Assembly: GCF_900110065.1 (NCBI RefSeq)
Contig: NZ_FOCI01000009.1
Coordinates: 1 to 64,000, forward strand
DNA: 64,000 nucleotides
Reading direction: 5' to 3'
DNA from: Loktanella fryxellensis
Lineage (GTDB): Bacteria; Pseudomonadota; Alphaproteobacteria; Rhodobacterales; Rhodobacteraceae
In this document: one piece after another, positions 33,622-43,015 of the stretch
How positions within the stretch are numbered: the first letter of the stretch is position 1
How the letters are laid out: every line of letters starts with the position of its first letter
Notes under the pieces: generated by a model
Database searches by the model: none
What the model was told of the DNA's origin: nothing
The model's input: only the letters and a program-made list of their open reading frames with translations
Position numbers and translations under genes: made by a program

Positions 33622-34809
33622 TCAGGCATCCGATAACACCGCTCTAAAATGCGCAGTCCAGGATGGCGGAACGAACGCCGCCCGACGATCCCGTGATGTT
33701 GCATCCGCCAGCCGCTCGACCTCTTTTTTCCACCGATACTGATCTTTGGGGTCCACGTAAACGGCCCAGTCGCCCAAGAGCTCGCGGCAGGCGGGCAGGT
33801 CGGCGCAGATGAGCGGTGCGCCCAGCGATGCCGCCTCCAGCGGGGGCAGGCCGAACCCTTCGGCAAAGGACGGAAACACAAGCCCCCGCGACCCCGCCAG
33901 CAGCGCCGCGATGGCCCCGTCGGACAGGTCCGTCACCTCGTGGACGTGGGGCACGCCCGCATCCAGCCGGGCAAAGACCTCCGTATTGCGCCAGCCCCGC
34001 CGCCCGCAGATCAGCAGGGCGGGCGCGCCGGGTCCCCAGTTGTCCCAGACATCCAGCAGCAGGGCATGGTTCTTGCGCGGCTCGATCGTGCCCAGCGCCA
34101 CGAAATAGGGTCGCAGCGGCATGACGCCGGGCGGAATCTCCTCTGGCGCGGGGCGGGGCAGGTCCAGCCCCAGATGTGCCGTCACGATGGGCGGCACCGG
34201 GCCGTGGCCCGCCATATGCCGCGTCACATCGGCGGCACAGGCGGCGGACGTGCAGATGATCCGGTCCGCATGGCGCTGTGCCACCTGCAGCTTCGCGGCA
34301 AAGGCGGCGACGGTGTTCGCACGCTGCATGTCTGGCCAGTCCAGCGGGATCGTGTCGTGGATCAGGATCGCGATGCGCGCACCGTCGCATGCCCTGATCC
34401 CGCGGCACACCGCATCAGTCAGGTTGCTGTGGCCGACGTTGAAATACGTGAACCCGGCGGGCACCCGCGCCAGCAGGCGGGGCAACCTGCGACGGGTGGA
34501 CCGTGCCATCGCATGACGCCGCACAAAGCTTTGCCCCAGCCGCGCCGCGGGCGTCAGTCGTCTGTTCAACCGCGACAGCCAGTCGGCCCGGCCAAAATCG
34601 CGCGTTGCCACCGCCTGCCCCAACGCCAGCAGCCCGATGCGGTCCAGCAGGACGAACCCCAGCGCCGTGCGGCACAGCCCGAACACCGGCCTGCCGCCAT
34701 CCGCCGTCAGCGCCCGCAGATAGGCAAGCTCTACCCGATCCACGCCGGTCGGCAGCAGACCGGCGCGGGACGCAAGCCGCGTCACATCCAGCAGGCGCGC
34801 CCCCGGCAC
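33622..34809 (-). CDS. Glycosyltransferase family 4 (GT-B) protein
   Basis: The 395-residue GT-B enzyme has LLDVTRLASRAGLLPTGVDRVELAYLRAL at the N-terminus, IAILIHDTIPLDWPD and ADRIICTSAACAADVTRHM in the acceptor domain. The donor domain has YFVALGTIEPRKNHALLLDVW, the canonical FPSFAEGFGLPPLEAASLGAPLICAD and the acidic EGFGLPPLE catalytic region. The start is a GTG at 34809, 6 bases after the galU TAG with AGGG before it. It sits 41 bases from the GT92-like start on the same strand. Confidence 0.9.
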   Translation of the reverse strand: MPGARLLDVTRLASRAGLLPTGVDRVELAYLRALTADGGRPVFGLCRTALGFVLLDRIGLLALGQAVATRDFGRADWLSRLNRRLTPAARLGQSFVRRHAMARSTRRRLPRLLARVPAGFTYFNVGHSNLTDAVCRGIRACDGARIAILIHDTIPLDWPDMQRANTVAAFAAKLQVAQRHADRIICTSAACAADVTRHMAGHGPVPPIVTAHLGLDLPRPAPEEIPPGVMPLRPYFVALGTIEPRKNHALLLDVWDNWGPGAPALLICGRRGWRNTEVFARLDAGVPHVHEVTDLSDGAIAALLAGSRGLVFPSFAEGFGLPPLEAASLGAPLICADLPACRELLGDWAVYVDPKDQYRWKKEVERLADATSRDRRAAFVPPSWTAHFRAVLSDA

Positions 34810-34815
34810 CGGACC

Positions 34816-35718
34816 CTATTGCGCCGCGTGGCGGTGCGCCAGCCGGTCGATCAGATAGGCCTGCAGGTCGTCCCGCAGTTCCGGCCGGTCGAGGGCGAAG
34901 GCCACGGTCGCCTGCAGATACCCCGCCTTCGACCCGCAGTCGTAGCGCATCCCGTCGAAGCGATAGCCGAACACGTCGCGGCCTGCCGCGATCTCCATGG
35001 CGATGGCGTCGGTCAACTGGATCTCTCCACCCGCGCCGCGCCCGACATGGCCGATGTTGGCCATGACCTGCGGCGTCAGGATGTAGCGCCCGATGACCGC
35101 AAGGTTCGACGGCGCCGTCCCGCGGGCGGGCTTTTCCACCATGCCGCGGGCCTTGACGACCCGTCCGATGGGATCGGCCCCGGTCGCCAGATCGAGGACG
35201 CCGTAGGACGACGTCGCCTCTGGTGCGACCTTCATCGTGGCAACCATCGCGCCGCCGGTGTGGTCATACGCCTCGACCATCTGTTGCAGGCATGGCTTGT
35301 CCGCCGCGATCACGTCGTCGGGCAGCAGCACGGCGAAGGGTACGTCGCCGATCAGCCGCCGCGCGCACCAGACCGCATGACCCAGACCCAGCGCCTTGTC
35401 CTGCCGGACGCAGGCGATGGCGCCGCTGTCCATGTTCGTGGCCCGCAGGGTCGCCAGCAAGTCGGTCTTGCCCGCCTCCTCCAGCGTGCGTTCCAGATCG
35501 GGCGACCGGTCAAAGTAATCTTCCAGCGCGGTTTTGCCACGCGCGGTGACGAAGATGAAATCGGTGATGCCCGCCGCCCGCGCCTCGTCGATGGCATACT
35601 GGATCAGGGGCCGATCCACGAGGGTCATGATTTCCTTGGGCACGACCTTGGTGGCAGGCAGGAACCGGGTGCCCAGACCGGCAACGGGAAAAATGGCTTT
35701 CGTGATCTTGGCTCGCAT
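34816..35718 (-). CDS. galU: UTP-glucose-1-phosphate uridylyltransferase
   Basis: A 300-residue nucleotidyltransferase making UDP-glucose for surface polysaccharides. Motifs: FPVAGLGTRFLPATKVVPKEIM (residues 10-31), DRPLIQYAIDEA, ALGLGHAVWCA, FAVLLPDDV, GVVKARGMVEKP-like GRVVKARGMVEKPARG and GEIQLTDAIA. Length is typical. It leads a five-gene same-strand run (galU, GT4, GT92-like, core-2-like, sulfotransferase-like) with gaps of 6, 41, overlapping and 1 bases. An AT-rich promoter candidate lies 50-77 bases upstream. Confidence 0.95.
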   Translation of the reverse strand: MRAKITKAIFPVAGLGTRFLPATKVVPKEIMTLVDRPLIQYAIDEARAAGITDFIFVTARGKTALEDYFDRSPDLERTLEEAGKTDLLATLRATNMDSGAIACVRQDKALGLGHAVWCARRLIGDVPFAVLLPDDVIAADKPCLQQMVEAYDHTGGAMVATMKVAPEATSSYGVLDLATGADPIGRVVKARGMVEKPARGTAPSNLAVIGRYILTPQVMANIGHVGRGAGGEIQLTDAIAMEIAAGRDVFGYRFDGMRYDCGSKAGYLQATVAFALDRPELRDDLQAYLIDRLAHRHAAQ

Positions 35719-35767
35719 GGTGCAACTCGCTTTCAGGATCGGATCGCACGGGTATCGGTAACGTTTC

Positions 35768-35795
35768 AGCTTAATCTATGAAGAAATCGTGGCAA
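35768..35795 (-). promoter_or_regulatory. Candidate promoter of the galU glycan operon
   Basis: On the minus strand TTGCCA (35795-35790) and TAAGCT (35773-35768) are separated by 16 bases in an AT-rich island of about 50 bases between galU and the GT2 gene. This is a moderate sigma-70-like match in otherwise GC-rich DNA. Confidence 0.35.
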
Positions 35796-35806
35796 ATCGA
35801 AAGCGA

Positions 35807-37036
35807 TCAAGGCGCAAAGGGATCGCGCACCGCCACCACGCGCGCCATCTCTGCCGCGACGCGGGCCTTGCGCCGCATCATCCGCACCAGCGGCCCGCCG
35901 CGGTCCGACCGCCCGAACTGCCCCCCGGTCTGTTCCCACACCCCCGCATCGGTGAACCTGATGCGGTGGAACAATGCCGTCGGCGACAGCATGATCAGCG
36001 ACACGACGGCCCCGTCCGCCACGGCTCGCGCTGCCCGCGCCCGTGCCACCTGCGCCCCACGCAGACCCGTCCCTATGACGATATGGGGCCGCCGGGTCGT
36101 CGGAAACCGCAGGAATGGCGGTGATGCGGCAAAGGCGGGATATTGGCCCAGCGCCCGCGCCAGTCCGTCCTCCCACCCGGCGTCGAAGGTGCGCAGCAGG
36201 CGCGGCACGTCGCCCGGCATCAGCCGCCCCGCCACCATGTGCCCCAGCAGGCGTTGCCGCTGCTGATCCCGCGCAGCCTGCGAGGTAAAGGCGGCACCAT
36301 CGCCATGTTTGCGCCGGAATGCGGCGATGCTGGCACCGATCTGGAACAGATCCCGCGGCACACGGTCGGACGTGCGGCGGGCGCTGGCCGCATAGCCGTG
36401 ATGCACTTCAGCCCGCGGCACGATGGCGGTGACGGCACCCATGGTCGCCAGCCGCAGGTTCACGTCCGTCTCGTCGAGGTAGAAGGCGAACGCCGGATCG
36501 AACCCGCCCATGTCCCGCAGCACGTCGCGGCGGATCGCCATGTTGGTGCCCTCGGTCTTGACAGCGCGACCAGGTCCGGCGGTCAGCAGGGTGGGCTGCA
36601 CCCGGTCCACGGTGATGGGAACAGCCTCTCCATCCGCAAAGGCCAGCCGCGCGCGCCACTGAAATGCGATGCCGTTGCGCCCGCGCACGAAGCCACCCGC
36701 CGCCGTCACGACCGGATCGGCAAAGGGTGCCGTCAGCCGCGTCAGCCATGTCGGCTCCGGCACCGCGTCGTCGTCGATGAAGGCGACGATGTCGCCTGCC
36801 GCCAGTGCCAGCCCGGCATTGCGCGCGGCCGAGATGTTGGGGACCCCGAACGACACCGCCTTGACGTGATCCGCCAACCCGCTTGCCGCAATGGCCGGAC
36901 GGGATGCGGCGTCGGCGACGACGATCACCTCGCACAGCGGATGGGCGATCTGGGACAGACCCAGCAGGCAACGGCGCAGGGCGTCGGGGCGTCCGGTACT
37001 GACGACGATGACGCTGACCGCGGCACCTTCGGGCAT
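35807..37036 (-). CDS. Glycosyltransferase family 2 with C-terminal extension
   Basis: A 409-residue protein. The N-terminal GT-A domain begins VSVIVVSTGRPDALRRCLLGL, has ISAARNAGLALAAGDIVAFIDDDAVPEP (DDD at 88-90), EGTNMAIRRDVLRDMGGFDPAF and FYLDETDVNLRLATMG. The last ~130 residues, with RRPHIVIGTGLRGAQVARARA and VVSLIMLSPTALFHRIRFTDAG, form a separate region without a recognised family. ATG at 37036 is one base after the kdsB stop. It is the last gene of cysQ-kdsB-GT2 and is separated from galU by 88 bases. Confidence 0.87.
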   Translation of the reverse strand: MPEGAAVSVIVVSTGRPDALRRCLLGLSQIAHPLCEVIVVADAASRPAIAASGLADHVKAVSFGVPNISAARNAGLALAAGDIVAFIDDDAVPEPTWLTRLTAPFADPVVTAAGGFVRGRNGIAFQWRARLAFADGEAVPITVDRVQPTLLTAGPGRAVKTEGTNMAIRRDVLRDMGGFDPAFAFYLDETDVNLRLATMGAVTAIVPRAEVHHGYAASARRTSDRVPRDLFQIGASIAAFRRKHGDGAAFTSQAARDQQRQRLLGHMVAGRLMPGDVPRLLRTFDAGWEDGLARALGQYPAFAASPPFLRFPTTRRPHIVIGTGLRGAQVARARAARAVADGAVVSLIMLSPTALFHRIRFTDAGVWEQTGGQFGRSDRGGPLVRMMRRKARVAAEMARVVAVRDPFAP

Positions 37037-37037
37037 G

Positions 37038-37838
37038 TCAGTCTGCGCCCATCTCGCGCAGCATCGCCTCGATCCGTGGGACATCCTCGGGATTGTTCAA
37101 CTCCCAGAACTGGCGGCCTTTGGCATCGACCTCGACGCACAGCACCGGACGCGCCTGTTCGAGGAAGCGGAGCTGTTCCAGCCCCTCCAGCGTCTCCAGC
37201 GGGCCGATGGGCCATGTGCCATAGGCCCGCAGCGCGTCCGGGCGATAGGCATAGACGCCGACGTGGTGCCAGACGGGGGTGATCGCGTCGTCCGCCCAGT
37301 CCTGCCCGGTATAGGGGATCACTTCCTTGGAGAAGTAGAGCGCGTTGTGGCTTTGCCCGAACACCGCCGTCGTCCCGCCCACGCGCCCCGCGCGGCGATC
37401 GTCGAGGAACCCGCGCAACGCGCGCCCCTCGGTCCGCAGCACGGGCGTTGCGGCATCCACGTCGGGACGTGCTGCCAGCGCCGTCACCAGATCGCTGATG
37501 AACCACGCGGGCGTCAGCGGCGCGTCGCCCTGCAGGTTCACGACGATGTCGTAGGTTTCATCCATCGCGTCGATGGCCGCGGCGCAGCGTTCGGTGCCGT
37601 TGCGGCACGCCTCGGGCGTCATCACGACCTTTGCACCGAAGGCTGCCGCAGCGTCGCGGATGCGGGCGTCGTCGGTGGCGACCACGACCCGGTCGATGCC
37701 CGGCACCTGCATCGCCGCATCCCACGACCGCCGGATCAGCGAACGGGCATCGCCGCTGGCACCACGCAGATCGACCAGCGGCTTGCCCGGATACCGAGTG
37801 GACGCATAGCGGGCGGGGATGACGATCAGGACCGACAT
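37038..37838 (-). CDS. kdsB: 3-deoxy-manno-octulosonate cytidylyltransferase
   Basis: The 266-residue CMP-Kdo synthetase activates Kdo for LPS or capsule synthesis. It starts MSVLIVIPARYASTRYPGKPL and contains VVVATDDARI, VVMTPEACRNGTERCAAA, VVNLQGDAPLTP, GVYAYRPDALRAY and LEGLEQLRFLEQ. ATG shares one base with the cysQ stop (TGATG). Together with kdsD at 25294 it shows that the Kdo pathway is partly spread over this window. Confidence 0.95.
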   Translation of the reverse strand: MSVLIVIPARYASTRYPGKPLVDLRGASGDARSLIRRSWDAAMQVPGIDRVVVATDDARIRDAAAAFGAKVVMTPEACRNGTERCAAAIDAMDETYDIVVNLQGDAPLTPAWFISDLVTALAARPDVDAATPVLRTEGRALRGFLDDRRAGRVGGTTAVFGQSHNALYFSKEVIPYTGQDWADDAITPVWHHVGVYAYRPDALRAYGTWPIGPLETLEGLEQLRFLEQARPVLCVEVDAKGRQFWELNNPEDVPRIEAMLREMGAD

Positions 37839-38644
37839 CAGGCGGACTTCAACGCGACGCCGGGGGCGTAAGCGATGAAGAACGGGTTGGCGAACCCGTC
37901 CTTGCCATAGGCCAGCGGGGCCAGCGTGTCGAAATCGACCACATGGCCGCCAGCGCCCGTCAGCACCGCATGACCCGCCGCCGTGTCCCATTCCATCGTG
38001 CGGCCAAGTCGGGGATAGAGGTCGGCTTCACCGACAGCGACGAGGCAGAACTTCAGCGACGATCCGGCGCTGGTCATGTCGCGCACGCCGTAGCGGGCGA
38101 TGTAGTCGTCGGTCGCCTGATCGCGGTGCGACTTGGTCGCCACGACCATCAGGGCCGCGTTGTCGGGTGTTGCGTTGACCGACAGCGGCGTCGTGGCGCC
38201 CGGCGCATCCTTGGCGAAATCGCCGGTTTCCTCGACCGACTGGCCGTCGGCGGCGGTGTAGAACAACCGCCCCTTGGCGGGCGCATAGACGACGCCGCGC
38301 ACCGGCACGCCGTCGACCACATAGGCGATGTTTACGGTGAAATCGCCGCGCCGCTGCACGAATTCCTTGGTGCCGTCCAGCGGATCGACGATCAGGAACG
38401 TGGTGGCCGTCACGCCGTGGGACGCCGCCTGCTCCTCTGTCACCAGTGCCACATCGGGAAATGCGGCACGCAGGCCATCGCTGATGATGGCGTCGGCGGC
38501 CTCGTCCGCGGCGGTCACGGGGCTGTCGTCGCTCTTGGTGCGGACCTCGAAATCGGGGGAATCGTAGATCTCCATGATGCGGTCGCCCGCCTGCAGGGCC
38601 AGTCGCCGCATGACCGTGGTCAGCGTGGCAAAATCCATGGTCAT
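37838..38644 (-). CDS. cysQ: 3'(2'),5'-bisphosphate nucleotidase CysQ
   Basis: A 268-residue inositol-monophosphatase-fold enzyme that removes phosphate from PAP or PAPS. Metal-site motifs are VTEEQ, VDPLDGTKEFVQRRGDFTVNIAYV and EWDTAAGHAVLTGAGG. The ATG at 38644 has GGAG 5 bases before it. PAP is the by-product of sulfotransferases, so its place next to a glycan operon ending in a sulfotransferase-like gene is functionally suggestive. cysQ is, however, a general sulfur-metabolism gene. Confidence 0.94.
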   Translation of the reverse strand: MTMDFATLTTVMRRLALQAGDRIMEIYDSPDFEVRTKSDDSPVTAADEAADAIISDGLRAAFPDVALVTEEQAASHGVTATTFLIVDPLDGTKEFVQRRGDFTVNIAYVVDGVPVRGVVYAPAKGRLFYTAADGQSVEETGDFAKDAPGATTPLSVNATPDNAALMVVATKSHRDQATDDYIARYGVRDMTSAGSSLKFCLVAVGEADLYPRLGRTMEWDTAAGHAVLTGAGGHVVDFDTLAPLAYGKDGFANPFFIAYAPGVALKSA

Positions 38645-38786
38645 ACTTTCTCCGTAATTTTGCGACACACTGCAATTTGATCGAAAACCGTTGCTTTTGC
38701 CCTTATGGTCTGGCCACTTCAGCCGGGCAAGGTCTAGATGCCGGTCAGCCCGCAGGGCCCGGATTGCCAGCCACAGGACGCCGCCG

Positions 38787-39608
38787 ATGTTTCAGATCCA
38801 GACGCCCAAGTCGCGATCCCGCACCTTGCTGGGCATGGCAGAGCTGATCTATCACTCCGCGATCCGCGACATCCGCAAGAACCATCGCAATCCGCTGATG
38901 GGTCTGGTGATGAACATCTTCCAGTCCGTCCTGATGATCGCGTCGTTCTATGCGATGTTCGCGCTGCTGGGCATCCGGGGGGCTGCGGTGCGCGGCGATT
39001 ACCTGATGTACATCATGTCGGGGATCTTCCTCTACATGGCGCATACCAAGGCCATGTCGTCCGTCGTCGCGTCCGAAGGGCCCGCATCCCCCATGATGCA
39101 GCACGCCCCGATGAGCACCGCCATCTCGATCTGCGCCGCGGCCCTGTCGTCGCTGTATCTGCAGTTCCTGTCGATCTTCGTGATCCTGTTCATCTATCAT
39201 GTCACCTATGCCCCCGTCGTGATCGAAAATCCGATCGGTGCCTTGGAAATGTTCATGATCTCGTGGTTTTCCGGCGTGGCCGTCGGCACGATCTTCCTTG
39301 CGATCAAGCCATGGTCGCCGGAGTTCACGCGCATCGGCAGCTCGATCTATGGGCGCGTCAACATGATCGCGTCGGGCAAGATGTTCCTGGCCAACACCCT
39401 GCCACCGTCGATGCTGGTGGTGTTCGACTGGAACCCGCTGTTCCATACGATCGACCAGCTGCGCGGCGACATCTTCGTCAACTACAACCCGCATTTCAGC
39501 TCTGCGACCTATCCGGTCTACGTGGCGCTGGTCCTGCTGATGCTGGGGCTGCTGGGCGAATACTATACCCGCGGCCGGGCATCGGCCAGCTGGAACGCCG
39601 GGCGCTGA
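38787..39608 (+). CDS. ABC-2-type polysaccharide export permease (KpsM-like)
   Basis: The 273-residue membrane protein has about six hydrophobic segments (GLVMNIFQSVLMIASFYAMFALLGI, YLMYIMSGIFLYMAHTKAMSS, LSSLYLQFLSIFVILFIYHVTY, FMISWFSGVAVGTIFLAI, and YVALVLLMLGLLGEYYTRGR). This layout matches ABC-2 permeases of capsule and O-antigen export. MFQIQTPKSRSRTLLGMAELIYHSA is the typical cytoplasmic start. No ATP-binding partner gene is adjacent; LptB belongs to another system. It is divergent from cysQ-kdsB-GT2, with 142 bases between. Confidence 0.85.
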   Translation: MFQIQTPKSRSRTLLGMAELIYHSAIRDIRKNHRNPLMGLVMNIFQSVLMIASFYAMFALLGIRGAAVRGDYLMYIMSGIFLYMAHTKAMSSVVASEGPASPMMQHAPMSTAISICAAALSSLYLQFLSIFVILFIYHVTYAPVVIENPIGALEMFMISWFSGVAVGTIFLAIKPWSPEFTRIGSSIYGRVNMIASGKMFLANTLPPSMLVVFDWNPLFHTIDQLRGDIFVNYNPHFSSATYPVYVALVLLMLGLLGEYYTRGRASASWNAGR

Positions 39609-39637
39609 TTGCACCGCGACAGGCCGGACGGGAAAAA

Positions 39638-39662
39638 CGGGGGCCGGTGCGGGGCCCCCGTT
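39638..39662. terminator. GC-rich hairpin between permease and dnaK
   Basis: CGGGGGCC (39638-39645) pairs with GGCCCCCG (39653-39660) around a 7-base loop. On the plus strand only TT follows; on the minus strand it is followed by TTTTT. It can end the permease transcript and insulate dnaK. Confidence 0.5.
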
Positions 39663-39689
39663 GCAGGCCCCGTGGCCCCTCCCTATATA
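39661..39689 (+). promoter_or_regulatory. dnaK promoter
   Basis: TTGCAG (39661-39666) and TATATA (39684-39689) are spaced by exactly 17 bases, about 110 bases before the dnaK ATG. The CCCTATATAC -10 region also fits a heat-shock (RpoH) promoter, with GTTGCAG as an imperfect -35. Which sigma factor uses it cannot be settled by eye. Confidence 0.6.
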
Positions 39690-39802
39690 CGCCAGACAGA
39701 CGGTGCAGGACGCGTGTCCGGCAACCGCATCAGTGAAACGGGCGCAGGTGCCGCAACGGGTCTGCGCCTCTCAAACCGCCTGAAGTATAAGGGATTTGAA
39801 CC

Positions 39803-41716
39803 ATGGCCAAAGTCATCGGCATCGACCTCGGAACCACCAACTCTTGCATCGCCATCATGGATGGCAGCAAGCCCCGTGTAATCGAGAACAGCGAAGGTGC
39901 CCGCACCACGCCGTCCATCGTCGCCTTCACGGATGACGAGCGCCTCGTTGGCCAGCCGGCCAAACGTCAGGCCGTCACCAACCCCGAAAACACCATCTTT
40001 GCGGTCAAGCGTCTGATCGGCCGTCGTTACGACGACGCGGATCTGGCCAAGGACAAGAAGAACATGCCGTTCAACGTCGTCAATGGCGGCAACGGCGATG
40101 CCTGGGTCGAGGCGCGCGGCGACAAGTATTCGCCCAGCCAGATCAGCGCGTTCATCCTCGGCAAGATGAAGGAAACCGCAGAATCCTATTTGGGCGAAGA
40201 AGTGACGCAAGCCGTCATCACCGTGCCCGCCTATTTCAACGACGCCCAGCGTCAGGCGACCAAGGACGCCGGCAAGATCGCCGGCCTCGAAGTGCTGCGC
40301 ATCATCAACGAGCCGACGGCGGCCGCACTGGCCTATGGTCTGGACAAGAAGGACGCCAAGACGATCGCGGTCTATGACCTCGGCGGCGGCACGTTCGACG
40401 TGACCATCCTGGAAATCGACGACGGCCTGTTCGAAGTGAAATCCACCAACGGGGACACGTTCCTCGGCGGTGAGGACTTCGACATGCGGATCGTCAACTA
40501 CCTTGCCGACGAGTTCAAGAAAGAGAACTCCGTCGATCTGACCAAGGACAAAATGGCCCTGCAGCGGCTGAAGGAAGCCGCCGAAAAGGCCAAGATCGAG
40601 CTGTCGTCGTCGTCCACGACGGACATCAACCAGCCCTTCATCTCGATGGGGTCGAACGGTCAGCCGCTGCACCTCGTGATGAAGCTGACCCGCGCCAAGC
40701 TGGAAAGCCTTGTCGGCGACCTGATCAAGAACTCGATCAAACCGTGCAAGGACGCGTTGAAGGATGCGGGTCTGTCGGTCGGTGACATCGACGAAGTCGT
40801 GCTGGTCGGCGGCATGACCCGCATGCCCCGCGTCAAGGAAGAGGTCGCCAAGTTCTTTGGCAAGGAACCCCATCAGGGCGTGAACCCCGACGAGGTCGTG
40901 GCACTGGGTGCCGCCATTCAAGCGGGCGTGCTGCAGGGTGACGTCAAGGACGTGGTGCTGCTGGACGTGACCCCGCTGTCGCTGGGCATCGAAACGCTCG
41001 GTGGCGTATTCACCCGCCTGATCGACCGCAACACGACGATCCCGACCAAGAAGTCGCAGACCTTCTCGACCGCCGAGGACAACCAGAACGCCGTGACCCT
41101 GCGCGTCTTCCAGGGTGAGCGCGAGATGGCGGCCGACAACAAGATGCTGGGTCAGTTCAACCTCGAAGGGATCCCGCCCGCACCGCGCGGCATGCCGCAA
41201 ATCGAAGTGACCTTCGACATCGACGCCAACGGCATCGTGTCGGTCGGCGCCAAGGACAAGGGCACCGGCAAGCAGCAGACGATCACGATTCAGGCGTCCG
41301 GCGGTCTGTCGGACGAGGACATCGAGGCGATGGTCAGGGACGCCGAGGCGAATGCCGACGCCGACAAGGAACGCCGCGCCTTGGTCGAGGCCCGCAATCA
41401 GGCGGAAAGCCTGATCCACTCGACCGAAAAGTCGATGGAAGAGCATGCGTCCAAGGTCGATCCGACCACGATCGAGGCCATCGAGCTGGCCATCGCCGCG
41501 CTGAAGGACGAGCTGGAGAACGACAACGTCGCCAAGATAAAGTCGGGCATCCAGAACGTCACCGAATCGGCGATGAAACTGGGCGAAGCGATCTACAAGG
41601 CCAGCCAGGATGCCGAGGAGGGCGACAATGCCGACGCGCGCAAGGGCGTCGACGAAGGGGATGACATCCTCGACGCCGACTTCGAGGATCTCGACGATGG
41701 CAAGCGCAACAAGTAA
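39803..41716 (+). CDS. dnaK: Molecular chaperone DnaK (Hsp70)
   Basis: A 637-residue Hsp70. It opens [21 protein letters not shown] and has [66 protein letters not shown] and the linker [15 protein letters not shown]. The acidic tail [17 protein letters not shown] resembles the EEVD-like tail of alphaproteobacterial DnaK. It folds and protects proteins with DnaJ and GrpE. It is followed by a strong terminator and dnaJ. Confidence 0.98.
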   Translation: MAKVIGIDLGTTNSCIAIMDGSKPRVIENSEGARTTPSIVAFTDDERLVGQPAKRQAVTNPENTIFAVKRLIGRRYDDADLAKDKKNMPFNVVNGGNGDAWVEARGDKYSPSQISAFILGKMKETAESYLGEEVTQAVITVPAYFNDAQRQATKDAGKIAGLEVLRIINEPTAAALAYGLDKKDAKTIAVYDLGGGTFDVTILEIDDGLFEVKSTNGDTFLGGEDFDMRIVNYLADEFKKENSVDLTKDKMALQRLKEAAEKAKIELSSSSTTDINQPFISMGSNGQPLHLVMKLTRAKLESLVGDLIKNSIKPCKDALKDAGLSVGDIDEVVLVGGMTRMPRVKEEVAKFFGKEPHQGVNPDEVVALGAAIQAGVLQGDVKDVVLLDVTPLSLGIETLGGVFTRLIDRNTTIPTKKSQTFSTAEDNQNAVTLRVFQGEREMAADNKMLGQFNLEGIPPAPRGMPQIEVTFDIDANGIVSVGAKDKGTGKQQTITIQASGGLSDEDIEAMVRDAEANADADKERRALVEARNQAESLIHSTEKSMEEHASKVDPTTIEAIELAIAALKDELENDNVAKIKSGIQNVTESAMKLGEAIYKASQDAEEGDNADARKGVDEGDDILDADFEDLDDGKRNK

Positions 41717-41736
41717 GGCATCCGCCTGACGGAACA

Positions 41737-41770
41737 GACCGGCCCCAGCAACCGGGCCGGTCTTTTCCTT
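41737..41770 (+). terminator. Rho-independent terminator between dnaK and dnaJ
   Basis: GACCGGCCC (41737-41745) pairs with GGGCCGGTC (41754-41762) and is followed by TTTTCCTTT. It reduces read-through from dnaK to dnaJ, so DnaK can be made in excess. Confidence 0.85.
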
Positions 41771-41791
41771 TCCCGAGGGGGACCCGTTCAT

Positions 41792-42952
41792 ATGGCAAAA
41801 CGCGATTATTACGAGACGCTGGGCATCCGCAAAGGCGCCGATGCCGCAGAGATCAAGAAGGCCTACCGCCAGAAGGCGAAAGAGCTGCATCCCGACCGCA
41901 ACACCGACAACCCCAAGGCAGAAGACCAGTTCAAGGAGGCCAACGAGGCCTACGAAGTGCTGAAGGATGCCGACAAGAAGGCCGCCTACGACCGCTACGG
42001 TCACGCGGCGTTCGAGGGCGGCATGGGTGGCGGCGCACGCCGTCCCGGTGGCGCGCAGGGCAACGCCGATTTCGCGTCGGCCTTCTCCGACGTGTTCGAC
42101 GACCTGTTCGGCGATTTCATGGGCGGCCAGCGCGGTGGCGCGGGCGGCGGTGCACGGTCGCGCGCGACCCGAGGCAACGATCTGCGCTACAATCTGCGGA
42201 TCAAGCTGGAGGACGCCTTTGCCGGCCTGCAGAAGACCGTCAACGTGCCTGCCGCCGTGGCCTGCGGCAACTGCAAGGGCACCGGTGCCGACGACGGGTC
42301 GGAACCCGTCACCTGCCCGACCTGTTCCGGCATGGGAAAGGTGCGCGCGCAGCAGGGCTTCTTTACCGTCGAACGCGCCTGTCCCACCTGCAACGGCATG
42401 GGCCAGACGATCAAGAACCCCTGCCACGTCTGCCGGGGCGCTGGCCGCGTCGAAAAGGAAAAGGCGCTGTCCGTCAACATTCCCGCCGGCGTCGAAACCG
42501 GCACCCGCATTCGTCTGGCCGGAGAGGGCGAGTCGGGCATGCGCGGCGGTCCTGCGGGCGACCTCTATATCTTCATCGAGGTGGCCGATCATCCGCTGTT
42601 CGAACGTGACGGCAACAACCTGTTCTGCCGGGTGCCGGTCAGCATCGCCGCCGCTGCACTGGGTGGCGAGATCGAAGTGCCGACCATCGACGGTGGCCGC
42701 AGCCGCGTGAAGATCCCCGAAGGCTCGCAGTCGGGCCGTCAGATGCGCCTGCGGTCCAAAGGGATGCCTGCGCTGCGTGGCGGCGGCCCGGGAGACATGT
42801 TCATCGAATTGTCGGTGGAAACCCCGGTGAACCTGACCCCACGGCAGCGCGAAATCCTGAAGGAATTCGACACTCTGTCAAAGGACAACAATCCACACGG
42901 GTCGAGTTTCTTCAAGACCGTCAAAGGCTTCTGGGATCAGATGAAGGGCTGA
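41792..42952 (+). CDS. dnaJ: Chaperone DnaJ (Hsp40)
   Basis: The 386-residue protein has a complete J domain with the HPD motif in KELHPDRN (residues 32-34 region), a Gly-rich linker (GGMGGGARRPGG) and four zinc-binding CxxCxGxG repeats (CGNCKGTG, CPTCSGMG, CPTCNGMG, CHVCRGAG). The C-terminal substrate-binding domains follow. It delivers substrates to DnaK and stimulates its ATPase. The 3' end is closed by a perfect bidirectional hairpin. Confidence 0.97.
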   Translation: MAKRDYYETLGIRKGADAAEIKKAYRQKAKELHPDRNTDNPKAEDQFKEANEAYEVLKDADKKAAYDRYGHAAFEGGMGGGARRPGGAQGNADFASAFSDVFDDLFGDFMGGQRGGAGGGARSRATRGNDLRYNLRIKLEDAFAGLQKTVNVPAAVACGNCKGTGADDGSEPVTCPTCSGMGKVRAQQGFFTVERACPTCNGMGQTIKNPCHVCRGAGRVEKEKALSVNIPAGVETGTRIRLAGEGESGMRGGPAGDLYIFIEVADHPLFERDGNNLFCRVPVSIAAAALGGEIEVPTIDGGRSRVKIPEGSQSGRQMRLRSKGMPALRGGGPGDMFIELSVETPVNLTPRQREILKEFDTLSKDNNPHGSSFFKTVKGFWDQMKG

Positions 42953-42980
42953 AGCAGCCCTTTCAGCATGATGACCAACG

Positions 42981-43015
42981 AAAGGCTCGCGGTGCAGATC
43001 GCGAGCCTTTTCAAT
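42981..43015 (+). terminator. Rho-independent terminator after dnaJ
   Basis: AAAGGCTCGCG (42981-42991) pairs perfectly with CGCGAGCCTTT (43000-43010) around an 8-base loop, followed by TCAATC. The A/T ends make it able to work in both directions. Confidence 0.8.

Noticed and set aside
39683-42592. A 969-residue minus-strand open frame opposite dnaK and dnaJ
   Set aside because: Antisense shadow; both plus-strand genes have complete motifs and signals.
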